From: Ardenticatenales bacterium | Lineage (GTDB): Bacteria > Chloroflexota > Anaerolineae > Promineifilales > Promineifilaceae | Direction of reading: 5' to 3' | DNA: 64,000 nucleotides | NCBI GenBank assembly: GCA_020634575.1 | Contig: JACKBM010000028.1 | Coordinates: 11,977 to 75,976 of the forward strand | Position numbers and translations under genes: made by a program | In this document: positions 24,400 to 33,385 of the stretch, in pieces | Position numbering within the stretch: position 1 is the stretch's first letter | How the letters are laid out: the number at the start of each line of letters is the position of its first letter | Notes under the pieces: model-generated | Seen by the model: the letters and a program-made list of their open reading frames with translations, nothing else | What the model was told of the DNA's origin: nothing | The model's database searches: none

Positions 24400-25035
24400 A
24401 TGCATCTCTACCTTGTACGTCACGGACAAAGCTATATCAACCTGCCGGACTACGCCGATCTCCATGAGGACACCGCCCTCACCGAATTGGGCGAGCGCCA
24501 GGCAGACCGCGTCGCGCCCTGGCTGCGGGCCCATATCCCGCAATTGGATGCGCTGTATTGCAGCACGCTGCGCCGCACCCGGGAAACGGCCCGGCCGATC
24601 AGCGCGGCCTTTGGGCTGCAACCCACCTACGAAGACAGCATACGTGAGTTTGGCACCAACCGGGCCGACCACACTCCCTGGCCCAATGATGATCTGCCGG
24701 CTTACGCCAACTTCTGGGGCAGCTCCCACCCCTTCGACCCGATTTCGGTCAATGTGCCGGGCGGCGAGACATTTGTCCATTTTCGCGCCCGGGTCAGTAT
24801 CTTTGTCGAACAGCTACTGAAGCGGCACAAGGATCAAACCGTCCTTGTTGTCTGCCATGGCGGGGTAATCGAAGTGGCTTTTGACTACTGTTTCAATGTG
24901 GGTAACTGGCGCCACACCGAGATCCGGGCCGACAACACCAGCGTCACCTATTTTGAGCACGTGGATCACCCGGATCGGGAGCGGTGGAAACTGCATTATC
25001 ATAATCGGACCGAGCATCTACTGGGCGATAGCTGA
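24400..25035 (+). CDS. Histidine phosphatase (phosphoglycerate mutase-like) family protein
   Basis: The 211-residue protein has the catalytic RHG motif at its very start (LYLVRHGQSYINL), the second Arg in YCSTLRRTRETA, the Glu in the middle loop and a second catalytic His in VLVVCHGGVIEVAF. Such proteins dephosphorylate small phosphates or sugar phosphates. It may act in EPS precursor metabolism because it sits at the edge of that locus, but this is only position. Its last 92 nt overlap the end of the opposing O-antigen-ligase-like gene. Confidence 0.85.
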   Translation: MHLYLVRHGQSYINLPDYADLHEDTALTELGERQADRVAPWLRAHIPQLDALYCSTLRRTRETARPISAAFGLQPTYEDSIREFGTNRADHTPWPNDDLPAYANFWGSSHPFDPISVNVPGGETFVHFRARVSIFVEQLLKRHKDQTVLVVCHGGVIEVAFDYCFNVGNWRHTEIRADNTSVTYFEHVDHPDRERWKLHYHNRTEHLLGDS

Positions 25036-26356
25036 CGGCCAGGGACCAAAAAGCCCAGAGCAGCCAGCGCCAGTGGCGCCCAGGTGCCCAACCCCAGGCG
25101 TAGTAGTCATAGAAGTCGATGAGGCCGTACGCCAGCAGCGCCGCGCTCAGGGCCAGGAGCCAGGGTGTGACCCGCTCGGGCTGGCGCCAGCATAGGTAGA
25201 GCGTGTAGCCAGGCGGCAGGATCATGAGCAGGAGCCAGAGAGCGGCACCGGCCGGTCCCAACTCCAGCAGCAGCAACAACGGCACCTGATGCACCGGCTG
25301 CGGCGCCACGGCGGCCTGTTCGCCAATCAGTGGCGCCACCGCCACCGTGCCGTTGCCCGCGCCCACACCTGTCCAGGGTGCGGCGCCATAGGCCGCCCAG
25401 GCCGCCGCCCGCAATGCATCCCGCTCCGATAGGGAGCGCGTCTCAAACTCATTCACGGTTGGTTGCAGGCGGGTGAACAACAGCTCACGGGTAGGGATCA
25501 GCGCCAGCAGCCCGCCCACGCAACAGAAGGCGGCGCCCAGTAGGAGCGAACGACCATATTGCTGGCGCCAGGCCGCCCGGCTACCCAGCAACAGCGCCAG
25601 AAAGAGAAAACCGGCCAGCAGACCCAGCCAGGCCGCCCGGGAGAAACTCAGAACGAGGGCGGCGCAGCCCAGCAACAGCCCGAGGCGTAACGGCCAGGCC
25701 AGCCGGCCCGGCCGCAGCGAGCCACCCAGCAGCAGCAAGATGGCCAGGGCCAGAAAGCCGCCCAGCAGGTTAGGGTGATTGGTCAGCCCATAGGCGCGCA
25801 GCCAGAATTGCTCACCTACCGCCAGGATGCTGCCGCCGCCAGGATAACGGTTGAGATCCACCTCCCCTAACCAGTAAAGACCCAGGTCATCCTGCCGCCA
25901 GAACTGTAAGCCCGCGACAATGCTTTGTCCGGCCAACGCCAGCAGCAACGCGCCCTGAACCAGGCGAGGTGCCGGCGCCAGCCAGTGGATCAGGTAAAAG
26001 CTGGCCAGGAGCAGGGCCAGGTAAATCGTATATTGCCAGGCCAGGATGGGTTCACGCGCCCAATTGAGACTGAGGGAAGCCAAAATGACAAGCGCACACA
26101 GTGGCAGCCAGATAGGCGACCGTCGCAGGGCGGGCCAATAACGCGGCCCGGCTGGCCAGAGGAAAGCCATCAATAACAGCAATAAGCCAAAATCGGCCAG
26201 ACGTAGATTGAGGCTGGTTAATTCGACATAGATACCGGGAAACTCGACCCGTTGCAGCGGCCAGTTACGGGGTACAAAGAGGGTAAGCAGGCTAAAGACA
26301 AGGCCGAGCTGGCCGAGCAGCCTGGGGAAGAAACGGGGACCGGCCGGAGGTTGCAT
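24944..26356 (-). CDS. O-antigen ligase/polymerase (Wzy/WaaL)-like membrane protein
   Basis: The 470-residue protein has 10-12 TM helices. The Wzy_C-type core shows YGLTNHPNLLGGFLALAILLLL (His-Pro-Asn loop), SFSRAAWLGLLAGFLFL and then a large outer loop (ELLFTRLQPTVNEFETRSLS ... RDALRAAAWAAYGAAPWTGVGAGNG) with the conserved G-x-G. This is the standard pattern of O-antigen ligases. It adds or joins lipid-linked glycan repeats at the outer membrane face. It is encoded on the opposite strand from the main EPS run, and its tail (DARSDYDNAVSTAPDPG) is low-complexity and lies inside the phosphatase gene. Confidence 0.8.
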   Translation of the reverse strand: MQPPAGPRFFPRLLGQLGLVFSLLTLFVPRNWPLQRVEFPGIYVELTSLNLRLADFGLLLLLMAFLWPAGPRYWPALRRSPIWLPLCALVILASLSLNWAREPILAWQYTIYLALLLASFYLIHWLAPAPRLVQGALLLALAGQSIVAGLQFWRQDDLGLYWLGEVDLNRYPGGGSILAVGEQFWLRAYGLTNHPNLLGGFLALAILLLLGGSLRPGRLAWPLRLGLLLGCAALVLSFSRAAWLGLLAGFLFLALLLGSRAAWRQQYGRSLLLGAAFCCVGGLLALIPTRELLFTRLQPTVNEFETRSLSERDALRAAAWAAYGAAPWTGVGAGNGTVAVAPLIGEQAAVAPQPVHQVPLLLLLELGPAGAALWLLLMILPPGYTLYLCWRQPERVTPWLLALSAALLAYGLIDFYDYYAWGWAPGRHWRWLLWAFWSLAVSYRPVDARSDYDNAVSTAPDPGDPRAQNR

Positions 26357-26396
26357 ACCGGCCGGTATTGTAGCATCGTTTGCCGGGGTACGCGGC

Positions 26397-27515
26397 TTAG
26401 CCGTTGACCGGAGTCACCTCAGCAGCCAGTAGTTTGTCTATGGAACGCATGACCAGTTCGAGCGTGATCCGTTCCAGGTCGCTCTGGCACTGCGGCCCAT
26501 TACAGGCGCCGGCGGCGTAATCACAGAGCGGCGGTCCGGGCCGTTCCACAAAACGTTGCAGCATGATCATCGGCTCGCCGGGCAGGGGGCCATTCCAGGA
26601 GACCGTCCCGGCGCCCATCATGATGACCGACTTTTTGTTCAGCGCCTGACAGAATTGAGTAGGCGCGGTGTCAACGGCGGTCACGAGCGTGGCCTTGTCG
26701 ATGATTGCCGCAAATTGATCCAGGGTGGTCCGGCCGGCGGCGTTGATGGGGGTATGGCGCATGGCGGCGACGACTTCGGCAGCCAGCGCCTCTTCGTCGT
26801 CGCTACCGGTGATGACGACAGTGCCGCCGTAGCGGTCGATCAGGGCATCGCCGAGTTGGGCCCACCGGCCGGTGATCCACTGATTACAACCCCAATGGCA
26901 GCCGGGATGCAGCACAAATAACGGTTTATCTGGCTCCCAGCCATTTTCAATCAGAAATTGCTGGCTCCACGCTTTGTCTTCTGGCTGCAACCAGAGCTCC
27001 ATCTGCGGCGACATCTCCTCAAAACCAATCGCTTCCAGGATCAGGGCATTGCGCTGCCGCGACCCCAGCTCAACATCTTCGGGACCCAGATGAGCATCCA
27101 GCAATGAATCAAAACGGTATTGTGAATAACCTACCTGGAACGGCTTGCCCCAGCTCGCCGCCCACAAAATGGAAGAGGGGCCGGTATAGCGGAAATGAAC
27201 CACCAGATCAACGCGCCCCACCAACTTCAACCAGCTTTGCAACTTGTACCAGAGGCCGGTCAGACGGGGAAAACGGCCGGCTTCCTGACGGAAGACAAAG
27301 AAGGGCACAATGTCGTCCACATAGGGACAGTTTTCCATAATGGGCGTGGCATAGGGGTTACCCAATAGGGTGATATGGGCTTCAGGCCAGCGCTGGCGCA
27401 GGGCTCGCAAATAAGGCACGGCATAAAGCAGACCACTCATGTGATCACGGACGATAGCCACGATACGCATCCTGGCCTTATCCGGCGGGGCCGGGTAAAT
27501 AACAGAATCACTCAT
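26397..27515 (-). CDS. Glycosyltransferase family 9 (heptosyltransferase-like)
   Basis: The 372-residue protein has the two-Rossmann GT-B layout of ADP-heptose transferases. RIVAIVRDHMSGLLYAVPYLRALRQRWPEA is the N-terminal strand/helix, KPLFVLHPGCHWGCNQW is the second-domain opening with the HPG motif, and GTVVITGSDDEEALA then LVTAVDTAPTQFCQALN follow the family order. True heptosyltransferases work on LPS; in a bacterium without LPS they build other surface glycans. The ATG at 27515 is preferred to an in-frame TTG at 27563. It is 40 nt after the O-antigen-ligase-like gene's start and divergent from the main EPS operon. Confidence 0.82.
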   Translation of the reverse strand: MSDSVIYPAPPDKARMRIVAIVRDHMSGLLYAVPYLRALRQRWPEAHITLLGNPYATPIMENCPYVDDIVPFFVFRQEAGRFPRLTGLWYKLQSWLKLVGRVDLVVHFRYTGPSSILWAASWGKPFQVGYSQYRFDSLLDAHLGPEDVELGSRQRNALILEAIGFEEMSPQMELWLQPEDKAWSQQFLIENGWEPDKPLFVLHPGCHWGCNQWITGRWAQLGDALIDRYGGTVVITGSDDEEALAAEVVAAMRHTPINAAGRTTLDQFAAIIDKATLVTAVDTAPTQFCQALNKKSVIMMGAGTVSWNGPLPGEPMIMLQRFVERPGPPLCDYAAGACNGPQCQSDLERITLELVMRSIDKLLAAEVTPVNG

Positions 27516-27636
27516 AATTGTTTCGCAAATGCTCAGCGGCCCACTGTACAGAATATGCAACAATGGTACAAATTTAACATTTTCTTAGCTGGTAGTTCTG
27601 GCTAAGATACCATTTTATCAAGCCTTGTGTCGTTTC

Positions 27637-27645
27637 TGTTACAAT
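27637..27645 (+). promoter_or_regulatory. Extended -10 promoter (TGTTACAAT) for the EPS operon
   Basis: TG-T-TACAAT gives an extended -10. Start of transcription would be near 27652, which leaves a leader of about 340 nt before the first EPS gene. TTATCA upstream (near 27616) is a poor -35, as is usual for extended promoters. Confidence 0.45.
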
Positions 27646-27696
27646 GGGGTCATATTCTCTAACGTGTGAGATTAGCGGTCATTCCTTACATAACTA

Positions 27697-27764
27697 CTTA
27701 CAGGTTCAGGTGTAACGGCTTGGGCACCCGGGTGCATGACACAGCGGGGTCCTGTTCCTGTAAG
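27697..27764 (+). promoter_or_regulatory. Structured region in the EPS leader
   Basis: CTTACAGG (27697-27704) can pair with CCTGTAAG (27757-27764), enclosing the perfect 12-bp palindrome GCACCCGGGTGC (27724-27735) and a GGTGT/ACAC(A) pair. It may be an RNA aptamer-like fold or, at DNA level, a protein operator. No known riboswitch consensus was matched. Confidence 0.4.
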
Positions 27765-27797
27765 ATGAGTTGTAAGTGACCATTCCCATAATGGCGT

Positions 27798-27862
27798 TTG
27801 TGGGTGCGGGTGGTTTTTGATCTTTTCTTTGCAGCAATACCACCACTTCCCACAATTTTTTT
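27798..27862 (+). terminator. Terminator-like hairpin in the EPS leader (attenuator candidate)
   Basis: TTGTGGG-TGCG-GGTGGT (27798-27814) pairs with ACCACC-ACTT-CCCACAA (27839-27855): 6 and 7 bp around an internal loop, with an AT-rich 24-nt loop. Seven T residues follow (27856-27862). The T tract is on the plus strand, where no gene ends: the only upstream gene points away. It therefore sits between a promoter and the operon. The CCCATA at 27785-27790 could pair instead with TGTGGG to give an alternative fold. Confidence 0.55.
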
Positions 27863-27994
27863 GATCATCCGAAATGGATTCGGAGATCCGGCTGGGCAAG
27901 TTAGGCGTTAGTTCTATTAACGGCGTTAACTGTTCCACCGTTGAAAATCGGCGCCAACTGGGGAAACATTGCCGATTACGAAGCAGGAAAACTT

Positions 27995-29221
27995 ATGGTT
28001 CGTCTCGTACTATTGCGATTACTTGAAAGCTACTTCCGTCACCGCTGGCTATACCTGGTGCCAATCCTGATTTTGACCACGGTTGGTATCGTCACTGCCG
28101 CTCTGGCTAAAGAGCAATACCTCTCCTCTGGCGTTATGTATGTCCAGGAGGAGTCTTATCTGGCGAGTGTGACCGGCGTGCGGACGGAGGGCTTTGACTG
28201 GCTCACCCCGGCTACACGAACCACCCGCGAGATCAACGACCTGTTGCAGACAGACACCTTTGTTCGTGGCGTCATTGCCCAGACCAGCCTGGAAAGCCGC
28301 ATGAGCGGCAGCACACGTCTGGTGCTGCAGACCATGAGTGATGTCCGCGAAGCCATTCGAGCCACTGAACAGGGTGACAACCAGCTCTGGGTCCTGGCCA
28401 CGTGGGAAAACCCGGCCGTCGCTTACGAACTGGCCAACGCGACCATTGAGAATTACATCCAGTGGCACATCAACACGGACCTGCAAGACAGTATCGCGGC
28501 TGAAGCTTTCTTCTTTGATCTGATTGAATCCTATCGGCAGGATCTGATTGTGGCCAACCAGGCGCTGGAGACCTACCTGGCCGAGCATCCGGTCCCCCTC
28601 CGGGGTGAGCGGACCGAACTGGAAACCCTGGAAATCAGCCGGCTCCAGTCAGACATTAACCTGGCCGCTGCCCGCTATTCCCAGGCCCTAAACAGCGAAG
28701 AAGTTTCCCGTCTGGCCACTGTCCAGACGGAGAGTGACGTCCGGCAGACTTATTTTGTGCTGGATGCACCTGAGATCCCGACAGATTCTGAGCGTTCCTT
28801 GCGCAGCCTGGCTTTGAATGTCATGGTATTCGCCGCTGTCGGCGTCTTACTGAGCCTGGGTGCCCTGGTCGCTAATGCGCTTATCGACCGCTCTTACCGC
28901 TTCCCTATCGATGCCTGGCACACGCTGGATCTGCCGGTCCTGGCGATGGTGCCTGACGTGACGCCAAAACAGAAACGGCAATGGGGCAGGCGCAAGGTAA
29001 GCGAGCCAACCCGGCAACCGGTCGCGCCGGAACCCGGTCTGAGCCCAGTGTTCCAGCCGGAAACCACCCCGGTCACGCAGCAGCAACAGACCGGCGGCGG
29101 GGCGACAGCCGTCATGGCCGCCGCGGATACGGGCAACGGCGAGTTGTCCGACCTGCTTTGGGGCTCTGCTCAGGGCGAAGAGGCCACACCGCAGCCAGCT
29201 TTATCAACAGCCGAGGATTAA
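27995..29221 (+). CDS. Wzz/chain-length-determinant-like protein
   Basis: The 408-residue protein has two TM helices: VLLRLLESYFRHRWLYLVPILILTTVG-type start (TM1, about 20-42) and MVFAAVGVLLSLGALVANALI (TM2, about 275-300). The outer part between them is helical and predicted coiled-coil-rich (LIESYRQDLIVANQALETYL), as in Wzz polysaccharide co-polymerases, which set chain length with the polymerase. The cytoplasmic tail is Gln/Thr/Pro-rich. The ATG at 27995 follows AGGAAA; an earlier in-frame start at 27941 adds 18 residues. It leads the main plus-strand EPS run and lies near the BY-kinase-like gene, its usual partner. Confidence 0.8.
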   Translation: MVRLVLLRLLESYFRHRWLYLVPILILTTVGIVTAALAKEQYLSSGVMYVQEESYLASVTGVRTEGFDWLTPATRTTREINDLLQTDTFVRGVIAQTSLESRMSGSTRLVLQTMSDVREAIRATEQGDNQLWVLATWENPAVAYELANATIENYIQWHINTDLQDSIAAEAFFFDLIESYRQDLIVANQALETYLAEHPVPLRGERTELETLEISRLQSDINLAAARYSQALNSEEVSRLATVQTESDVRQTYFVLDAPEIPTDSERSLRSLALNVMVFAAVGVLLSLGALVANALIDRSYRFPIDAWHTLDLPVLAMVPDVTPKQKRQWGRRKVSEPTRQPVAPEPGLSPVFQPETTPVTQQQQTGGGATAVMAAADTGNGELSDLLWGSAQGEEATPQPALSTAED

Positions 29222-29266
29222 GAACCGTTTCCTGCATTTGGGAAGCCAATACAGTGAGTCATTGCT

Positions 29267-29307
29267 GCCGGAGAGTGTCTTGCCTTGCAGGCAATTCATT
29301 CTCCGGC
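29267..29307. other. Intercistronic stem-loop between Wzz-like and flippase genes
   Basis: GCCGGAGAGTGTCTTGCC (29267-29284) pairs with GGCAATTCATTCTCCGGC (29290-29307), 15 of 18 positions, loop TTGCA. No T run follows, so an RNA-processing or stabilising hairpin is more likely than a terminator. Confidence 0.6.
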
Positions 29308-29319
29308 TGAAGTAAACCC

Positions 29320-30885
29320 ATGCCTACTACCGAACTCGAGCGCCCGGCGCCAGAGGCGGAGCAACCTGCGCCGCCACCGCCGTCAGGCAACCGCTCCCAG
29401 CCGGGCAAGAAGATCGCCAAAAATGCCGGCGTCTTGATGGCCTCCCAGCTCCTGACCTGGGGGTTGGCCATCCTAGTGACCATCTATGTGCCCCGTTACC
29501 TGGGCCGGGAAGGGATTGGTATCCTGGGCCTGGCCGAATCGATCTGGGCCATCATGGCCACCTTTGTCAGCTTTGGCATGGATGTGCTGCTGGCCAAGGA
29601 GATCGCTCGCAAGCCAGAGCGCCTGGAACAGTTTTTCGGGACGCAGATTGTGACCCGGCTGTTGCTGATGGTGGTTTTCTTTGCGGCCACAATTGTTTAC
29701 GTGAATCTACGCCATTTTGCTCCGGTAGTCATCACCGTGGTGATTATTTATGGCATTGTGGAGTTTTTTGCCCAGATGGCGCGCATCTGTCGGGCCAGCC
29801 TGCAGGGGCTGGAAGAGATGCAGTACATTTCACTGGCTGACATCGTCAGCAAAGCGGTGCTGACGGTGCTGCTACTGACGTTGCTGGCGTTGGGATATGG
29901 CGTGGTACAGGTTGCTTTGGCGGCGATTCTGGGTGGGATGACCAGCTTTGCGGTGCAGCTGTGGCCGTTGCGGCGGACCGGCCGGTTAAAGCTCAATTTT
30001 GACCCCCAACTGGCCATCTGGATGCTGCGCCAAAGTATTCCCTACCTGCTCTCGCTGGTCCTGCTGACCGTCTACACCAACATTGACATCCAGATGCTGG
30101 AATGGCTCACAGACCTGGAAACAATCGGCCTTTACAATGTCTCCGTACGGCTATTCGGCACCTTTTTGTTTGTGCCCAATGTGTTTGTGACGGCTGTTTT
30201 CCCGGCGATTTCCCGCATGTACGCCAGCGAGGAAGATGGGCTGCCTAAGCTGCTGGGCAAAAGCTATGACCTTTTGCTTGTCCTGAGCATTCCCATCGGC
30301 CTGGGCCTGATGGCAGTGGCGGGTCCCATCCTGAATCTGCTTTACCCAAGCGGCGAGTTCAGTGGCAGTACGCCCATCCTGGCCGGCTTTGGCATCGTCT
30401 TGATCCTGACCTATCTCAACACCTTGATGGGCAAGTTCCTGATCGCCACAGACCGGCAAAATAGCTGGACTGTGCTGATGGCGATCGGCGTCATCGTCAC
30501 CTTCCCGCTGGACCTGGTGTTAATCCCCTACTTTGCCGAAAACTTTGGCAATGGGGGTATTGGCGGCGTGGTTGCCTTTGGTGTCACCGAGGGCATCATG
30601 CTGGTGGCCGGCCATTGGCTGCTGCCGCGTGGGTCGCTGAGCAAAGCCAATGCCTGGGTAGCTGTCCGTGCTCTGGTGGCCGGCATATTGATGGTCGCGG
30701 CCGTATGGATGGTGCGCGAATGGTTTGTCTTTTTCCAGATCGCCGTTGGCGCTCTGGTTTATCTCGGGGTCATTCTCCTGCTACGGGTCATTCCGGCGGA
30801 AGATATGGCGATTGGCCGGGAATACGGCTTACTGGCCCTGGCCAAAGTGCGCGGCCGGCTGGCCAGACCGGCTCGACAACTCTAA
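29320..30885 (+). CDS. Oligosaccharide flippase (Wzx-like, MOP/MATE superfamily)
   Basis: The 521-residue protein has a cytoplasmic Pro-rich N-terminus (residues 1-30) and 14 predicted TM helices. The first helix pair starts KIAKNAGVLMASQLLTWGLA and ITIYVPRYLGREGIGILGLAE, typical of polysaccharide exporters that flip undecaprenyl-linked repeats. Inner signatures include IPYLLSLVLLTVYTNIDIQML. The gene lies between Wzz-like and BY-kinase-like genes, the normal order in Wzx/Wzy loci. Confidence 0.88.
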   Translation: MPTTELERPAPEAEQPAPPPPSGNRSQPGKKIAKNAGVLMASQLLTWGLAILVTIYVPRYLGREGIGILGLAESIWAIMATFVSFGMDVLLAKEIARKPERLEQFFGTQIVTRLLLMVVFFAATIVYVNLRHFAPVVITVVIIYGIVEFFAQMARICRASLQGLEEMQYISLADIVSKAVLTVLLLTLLALGYGVVQVALAAILGGMTSFAVQLWPLRRTGRLKLNFDPQLAIWMLRQSIPYLLSLVLLTVYTNIDIQMLEWLTDLETIGLYNVSVRLFGTFLFVPNVFVTAVFPAISRMYASEEDGLPKLLGKSYDLLLVLSIPIGLGLMAVAGPILNLLYPSGEFSGSTPILAGFGIVLILTYLNTLMGKFLIATDRQNSWTVLMAIGVIVTFPLDLVLIPYFAENFGNGGIGGVVAFGVTEGIMLVAGHWLLPRGSLSKANAWVAVRALVAGILMVAAVWMVREWFVFFQIAVGALVYLGVILLLRVIPAEDMAIGREYGLLALAKVRGRLARPARQL

Positions 30886-30905
30886 CGATCATTGAGAGTG
30901 TGCTT

Positions 30906-31631
30906 ATGTTTCGTCGAAAGAAGAAAAATCTCGCGGGTCCTGACCTGCTGACCGAACTGCCATTGGCACTGCCTTCAGAAGAGGGCGATGTGCTGCTGAC
31001 CTGCAAACCGGAAGTGGTTGACAATCTCCGCCGCATGATCACCCGCATCATGCAGACGGAAGAGTTCCCGGCCAAGCTGGCGCTGATTTCGTCCTTGCGC
31101 GGCGAAGGCGTGACCTATATTTCCCGGGCGATGGCGACGGTGATGGCCCATGACCTGGCCCGCAGTGTCTGCATCGTGGACCTGAACTGGCAATTCCCGT
31201 CCGAGCCGCTGGTGCCGACGCACCAGAGTTACGGGTTGGCGGCGGCGCTGGCCGGGCAGGCGACAGTGGATGAGATCATCGTGCGGACGGGCAAGCCAAA
31301 TCTGGCCTGGGTACCGGCCGGTGAAATCGACATGCCCAGCCGCCCCATCGTGGCCCGCAGCAGCGCCCTGGCCGAAGTCATCAACGAACTCAGCCAGCAG
31401 TTTGATCACCTGCTCTTCGATGTACCGGCTATCCTGTCCAGCAGCGACAGCATCGCCCTGGCCTCGCTGGCAGATGCCAGCTGTATGGTCATTAAACATG
31501 GTGTCACCTCCATCGAAAATGTGCGCCTGGCGCTGGACGACGTCAATCATCTGCGCATTCTGGGTGTGCTCATGAACCAGGTCAATCTGCAGACGCCGTC
31601 GTTGCTTCTGCGCTTCATTCCCCAGGCATAG
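30906..31631 (+). CDS. BY-kinase-like (CpsD/CapB) ATPase with altered Walker A
   Basis: The 241-residue protein aligns with the cytoplasmic half of bacterial tyrosine kinases. The Lys of the P-loop is missing: SLRGEGVTYIS stands where SxxPGEGKST is expected. The Walker A' region is CIVDLNWQFPS (Asp kept), and HLLFDVPAILSSSDSIAL fits Walker B (D-x-P). The C-terminal Tyr cluster is also absent (ends LLLRFIPQA). It may bind nucleotide weakly or act as a pseudo-ATPase that controls Wzz assembly. The ATG at 30906 is preferred because an in-frame start at 30615 runs through the flippase gene. Confidence 0.75.
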   Translation: MFRRKKKNLAGPDLLTELPLALPSEEGDVLLTCKPEVVDNLRRMITRIMQTEEFPAKLALISSLRGEGVTYISRAMATVMAHDLARSVCIVDLNWQFPSEPLVPTHQSYGLAAALAGQATVDEIIVRTGKPNLAWVPAGEIDMPSRPIVARSSALAEVINELSQQFDHLLFDVPAILSSSDSIALASLADASCMVIKHGVTSIENVRLALDDVNHLRILGVLMNQVNLQTPSLLLRFIPQA

Positions 31632-31640
31632 GAGGCAGGC

Positions 31641-31787
31641 GTGAAAACATTCCTGGTTTTTCTCATCCTGAGCTTTATCGGGGGCTTTTATCTCTGGGAC
31701 AAAAACCCCAAGAAGCGGACCCTTCTTTTCATCGGCATCGGCACTTTATTGGCGTTTGCCTACTTCCAGATCAACTGGGTGATCTAG
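31641..31787 (+). CDS. 48-residue two-helix membrane peptide of the EPS operon
   Basis: A GTG start after AGGAGGCAGG begins a 48-codon frame with two hydrophobic stretches (TFLVFLILSFIGGFYLW and LLFIGIGTLLAFAYF) joined by a basic, Pro-containing turn (DKNPKKR). This makes a helical hairpin. It starts 10 nt after the BY-kinase-like gene and ends 13 nt before the polymerase gene, so it fits the operon's spacing. No family was recognised. It may assist the Wzy/Wzz/flippase complex (inference). Confidence 0.6.
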   Translation: MKTFLVFLILSFIGGFYLWDKNPKKRTLLFIGIGTLLAFAYFQINWVI

Positions 31788-31799
31788 ACTCACTGACTC

Positions 31800-33365
31800 A
31801 TGTTAGATACTACGTTAACCCGCCGCACGGTAACAACCGTTGAAGAGCAGATCAAGCGCAACCGCACGACTCAAATCCTCTTAATCCTGGGGATGATCGG
31901 CACCAGCCTTGTTTCTGCCTTCCTAATGCTACAAACACGCATCGGGATTGGCGGTATCTACTGGAGCCTGTTTATCATCGCCGCTGGTCTTGTCCTGTTC
32001 AAGCCACGCATTGGCCTGTACATGATTCTCTTCTTTGGTCTGGTTGGCGACGCTAACCTGATGCCGGAATTCCCCTTCGACAAGAACATGTCCAGCGCCG
32101 AATCGTTTTTCTATTTGCATGATGCGCTTATCGTCAACCCGCTGGAACTGTTCATGGGGTTGATGCTGCTGGGCTGGTTGGGCCGCAAATTGATGCGCCG
32201 CCGCTTTCACCTGGAAATGGGTGAGTTGTTCTGGCCTGTGATGGCCTTTACCGGCTTTGTTTTGTTGGGGATCTTCTGGGGCCTGTCTACCGGCGGCGAC
32301 GCTCGTATTGCCGTCTGGGAATCGCGGTCCATGTTCTACCTGCCCGTCATGATGATCCTGGTCACAAACCTGGTCGAAAAGCGGGAACATTTCAGCCACA
32401 TGATGTGGGCGATCATGGCGGCGCTGCTCATCGAGAGCATCGTGGCCGTCTGGGTCTTTTACAGTGAGTATGGGTTCTCCACCAGCTCACTGGAACGGTT
32501 GACAGAGCATGGCGCGTCCGTTCATACCAATGTCATTTACATCTTTATTCTCCTGTTATTCCTCTACAAAGGCAGCTCGCTAACCAAGCGTTTTTTCCTG
32601 CCTTTCTGGATTCCGACCACCCTCATAGCTTATCTGGCGTCACAACGGCGGGCAGCTTTTCTCTCCCTGGGCATTGGTCTGGTCCTGGTCTTCTTCCTGC
32701 TCTATCGCGAAAATCGGCGTGCGTTCTGGCTGATTACGCCTCCGGCCGTTTTCCTGGGGCTGATCTACCTCGGCGTCTTCTGGAACGTGCAGAATCCGCT
32801 GGGGCTGCCGGCGCAGGCACTCAAATCGGTCCTGGTGGAAGATACCTCAGATTACGGGTCAAACCTGTATCGCATCATCGAAAACTACAATATCGCCTTT
32901 ACCATTCATCAGCACCCCCTAACCGGTGTCGGCTTTGGCCAGCCGTTTTATATCGTCTGGGACCTGCCCGACATCAGTTTCTTCGAATTTTGGGAGTACA
33001 TCACGCACAATTCCATCGTTTATATCTGGATGAAGATGGGGGTGGGCGGTTTTATTGCGATGTTTGTCATGATCGCGTCAATAATCAGCAAAGGCGTGAA
33101 GACAACCATCCGAATGCCTGGCGGTGACCTGAGCGCCATCGCCGGCACAATGACGATTTACGTCATCATGCATTTCCTGTTTGCCTATGCTGACATTTCC
33201 TGGGATATCCAGAACATGTTGTTCCTGGGAACGGCGATAGGCATTCTTAATAGCATCGAGAATGTTGTTGCCCGTCCCGTGGAGCTTGCGCCCAAGCGAT
33301 GGCCCTGGCAGCCGGAACCGGCCCAGCCAGGCCAATTATTACCTATGCCATCAGAGGCGCCGTAA
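31800..33365 (+). CDS. O-antigen polymerase/ligase-like (Wzy) membrane protein
   Basis: The 521-residue protein has 11-12 TM helices with the Wzy_C features: a large outer loop around residues 330-420 with [20 protein letters not shown] and [18 protein letters not shown]. HNSxxxxWxxxGxxG is a classic ligase/polymerase pattern. It would polymerise lipid-linked repeats flipped by the Wzx-like protein, under control of the Wzz-like protein. It is one of two such genes; the other is on the opposite strand at 24944. Confidence 0.85.
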   Translation: MLDTTLTRRTVTTVEEQIKRNRTTQILLILGMIGTSLVSAFLMLQTRIGIGGIYWSLFIIAAGLVLFKPRIGLYMILFFGLVGDANLMPEFPFDKNMSSAESFFYLHDALIVNPLELFMGLMLLGWLGRKLMRRRFHLEMGELFWPVMAFTGFVLLGIFWGLSTGGDARIAVWESRSMFYLPVMMILVTNLVEKREHFSHMMWAIMAALLIESIVAVWVFYSEYGFSTSSLERLTEHGASVHTNVIYIFILLLFLYKGSSLTKRFFLPFWIPTTLIAYLASQRRAAFLSLGIGLVLVFFLLYRENRRAFWLITPPAVFLGLIYLGVFWNVQNPLGLPAQALKSVLVEDTSDYGSNLYRIIENYNIAFTIHQHPLTGVGFGQPFYIVWDLPDISFFEFWEYITHNSIVYIWMKMGVGGFIAMFVMIASIISKGVKTTIRMPGGDLSAIAGTMTIYVIMHFLFAYADISWDIQNMLFLGTAIGILNSIENVVARPVELAPKRWPWQPEPAQPGQLLPMPSEAP

Positions 33366-33385
33366 GCTGGAGTAACGCAAACAGG

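Noticed and set aside
27637..27995. Known riboswitch (c-di-GMP type) in the EPS leader
   Set aside because: The conserved core bases of GEMM-I and GEMM-II could not be found; only a terminator-like hairpin and a palindrome are visible, so no class is claimed.
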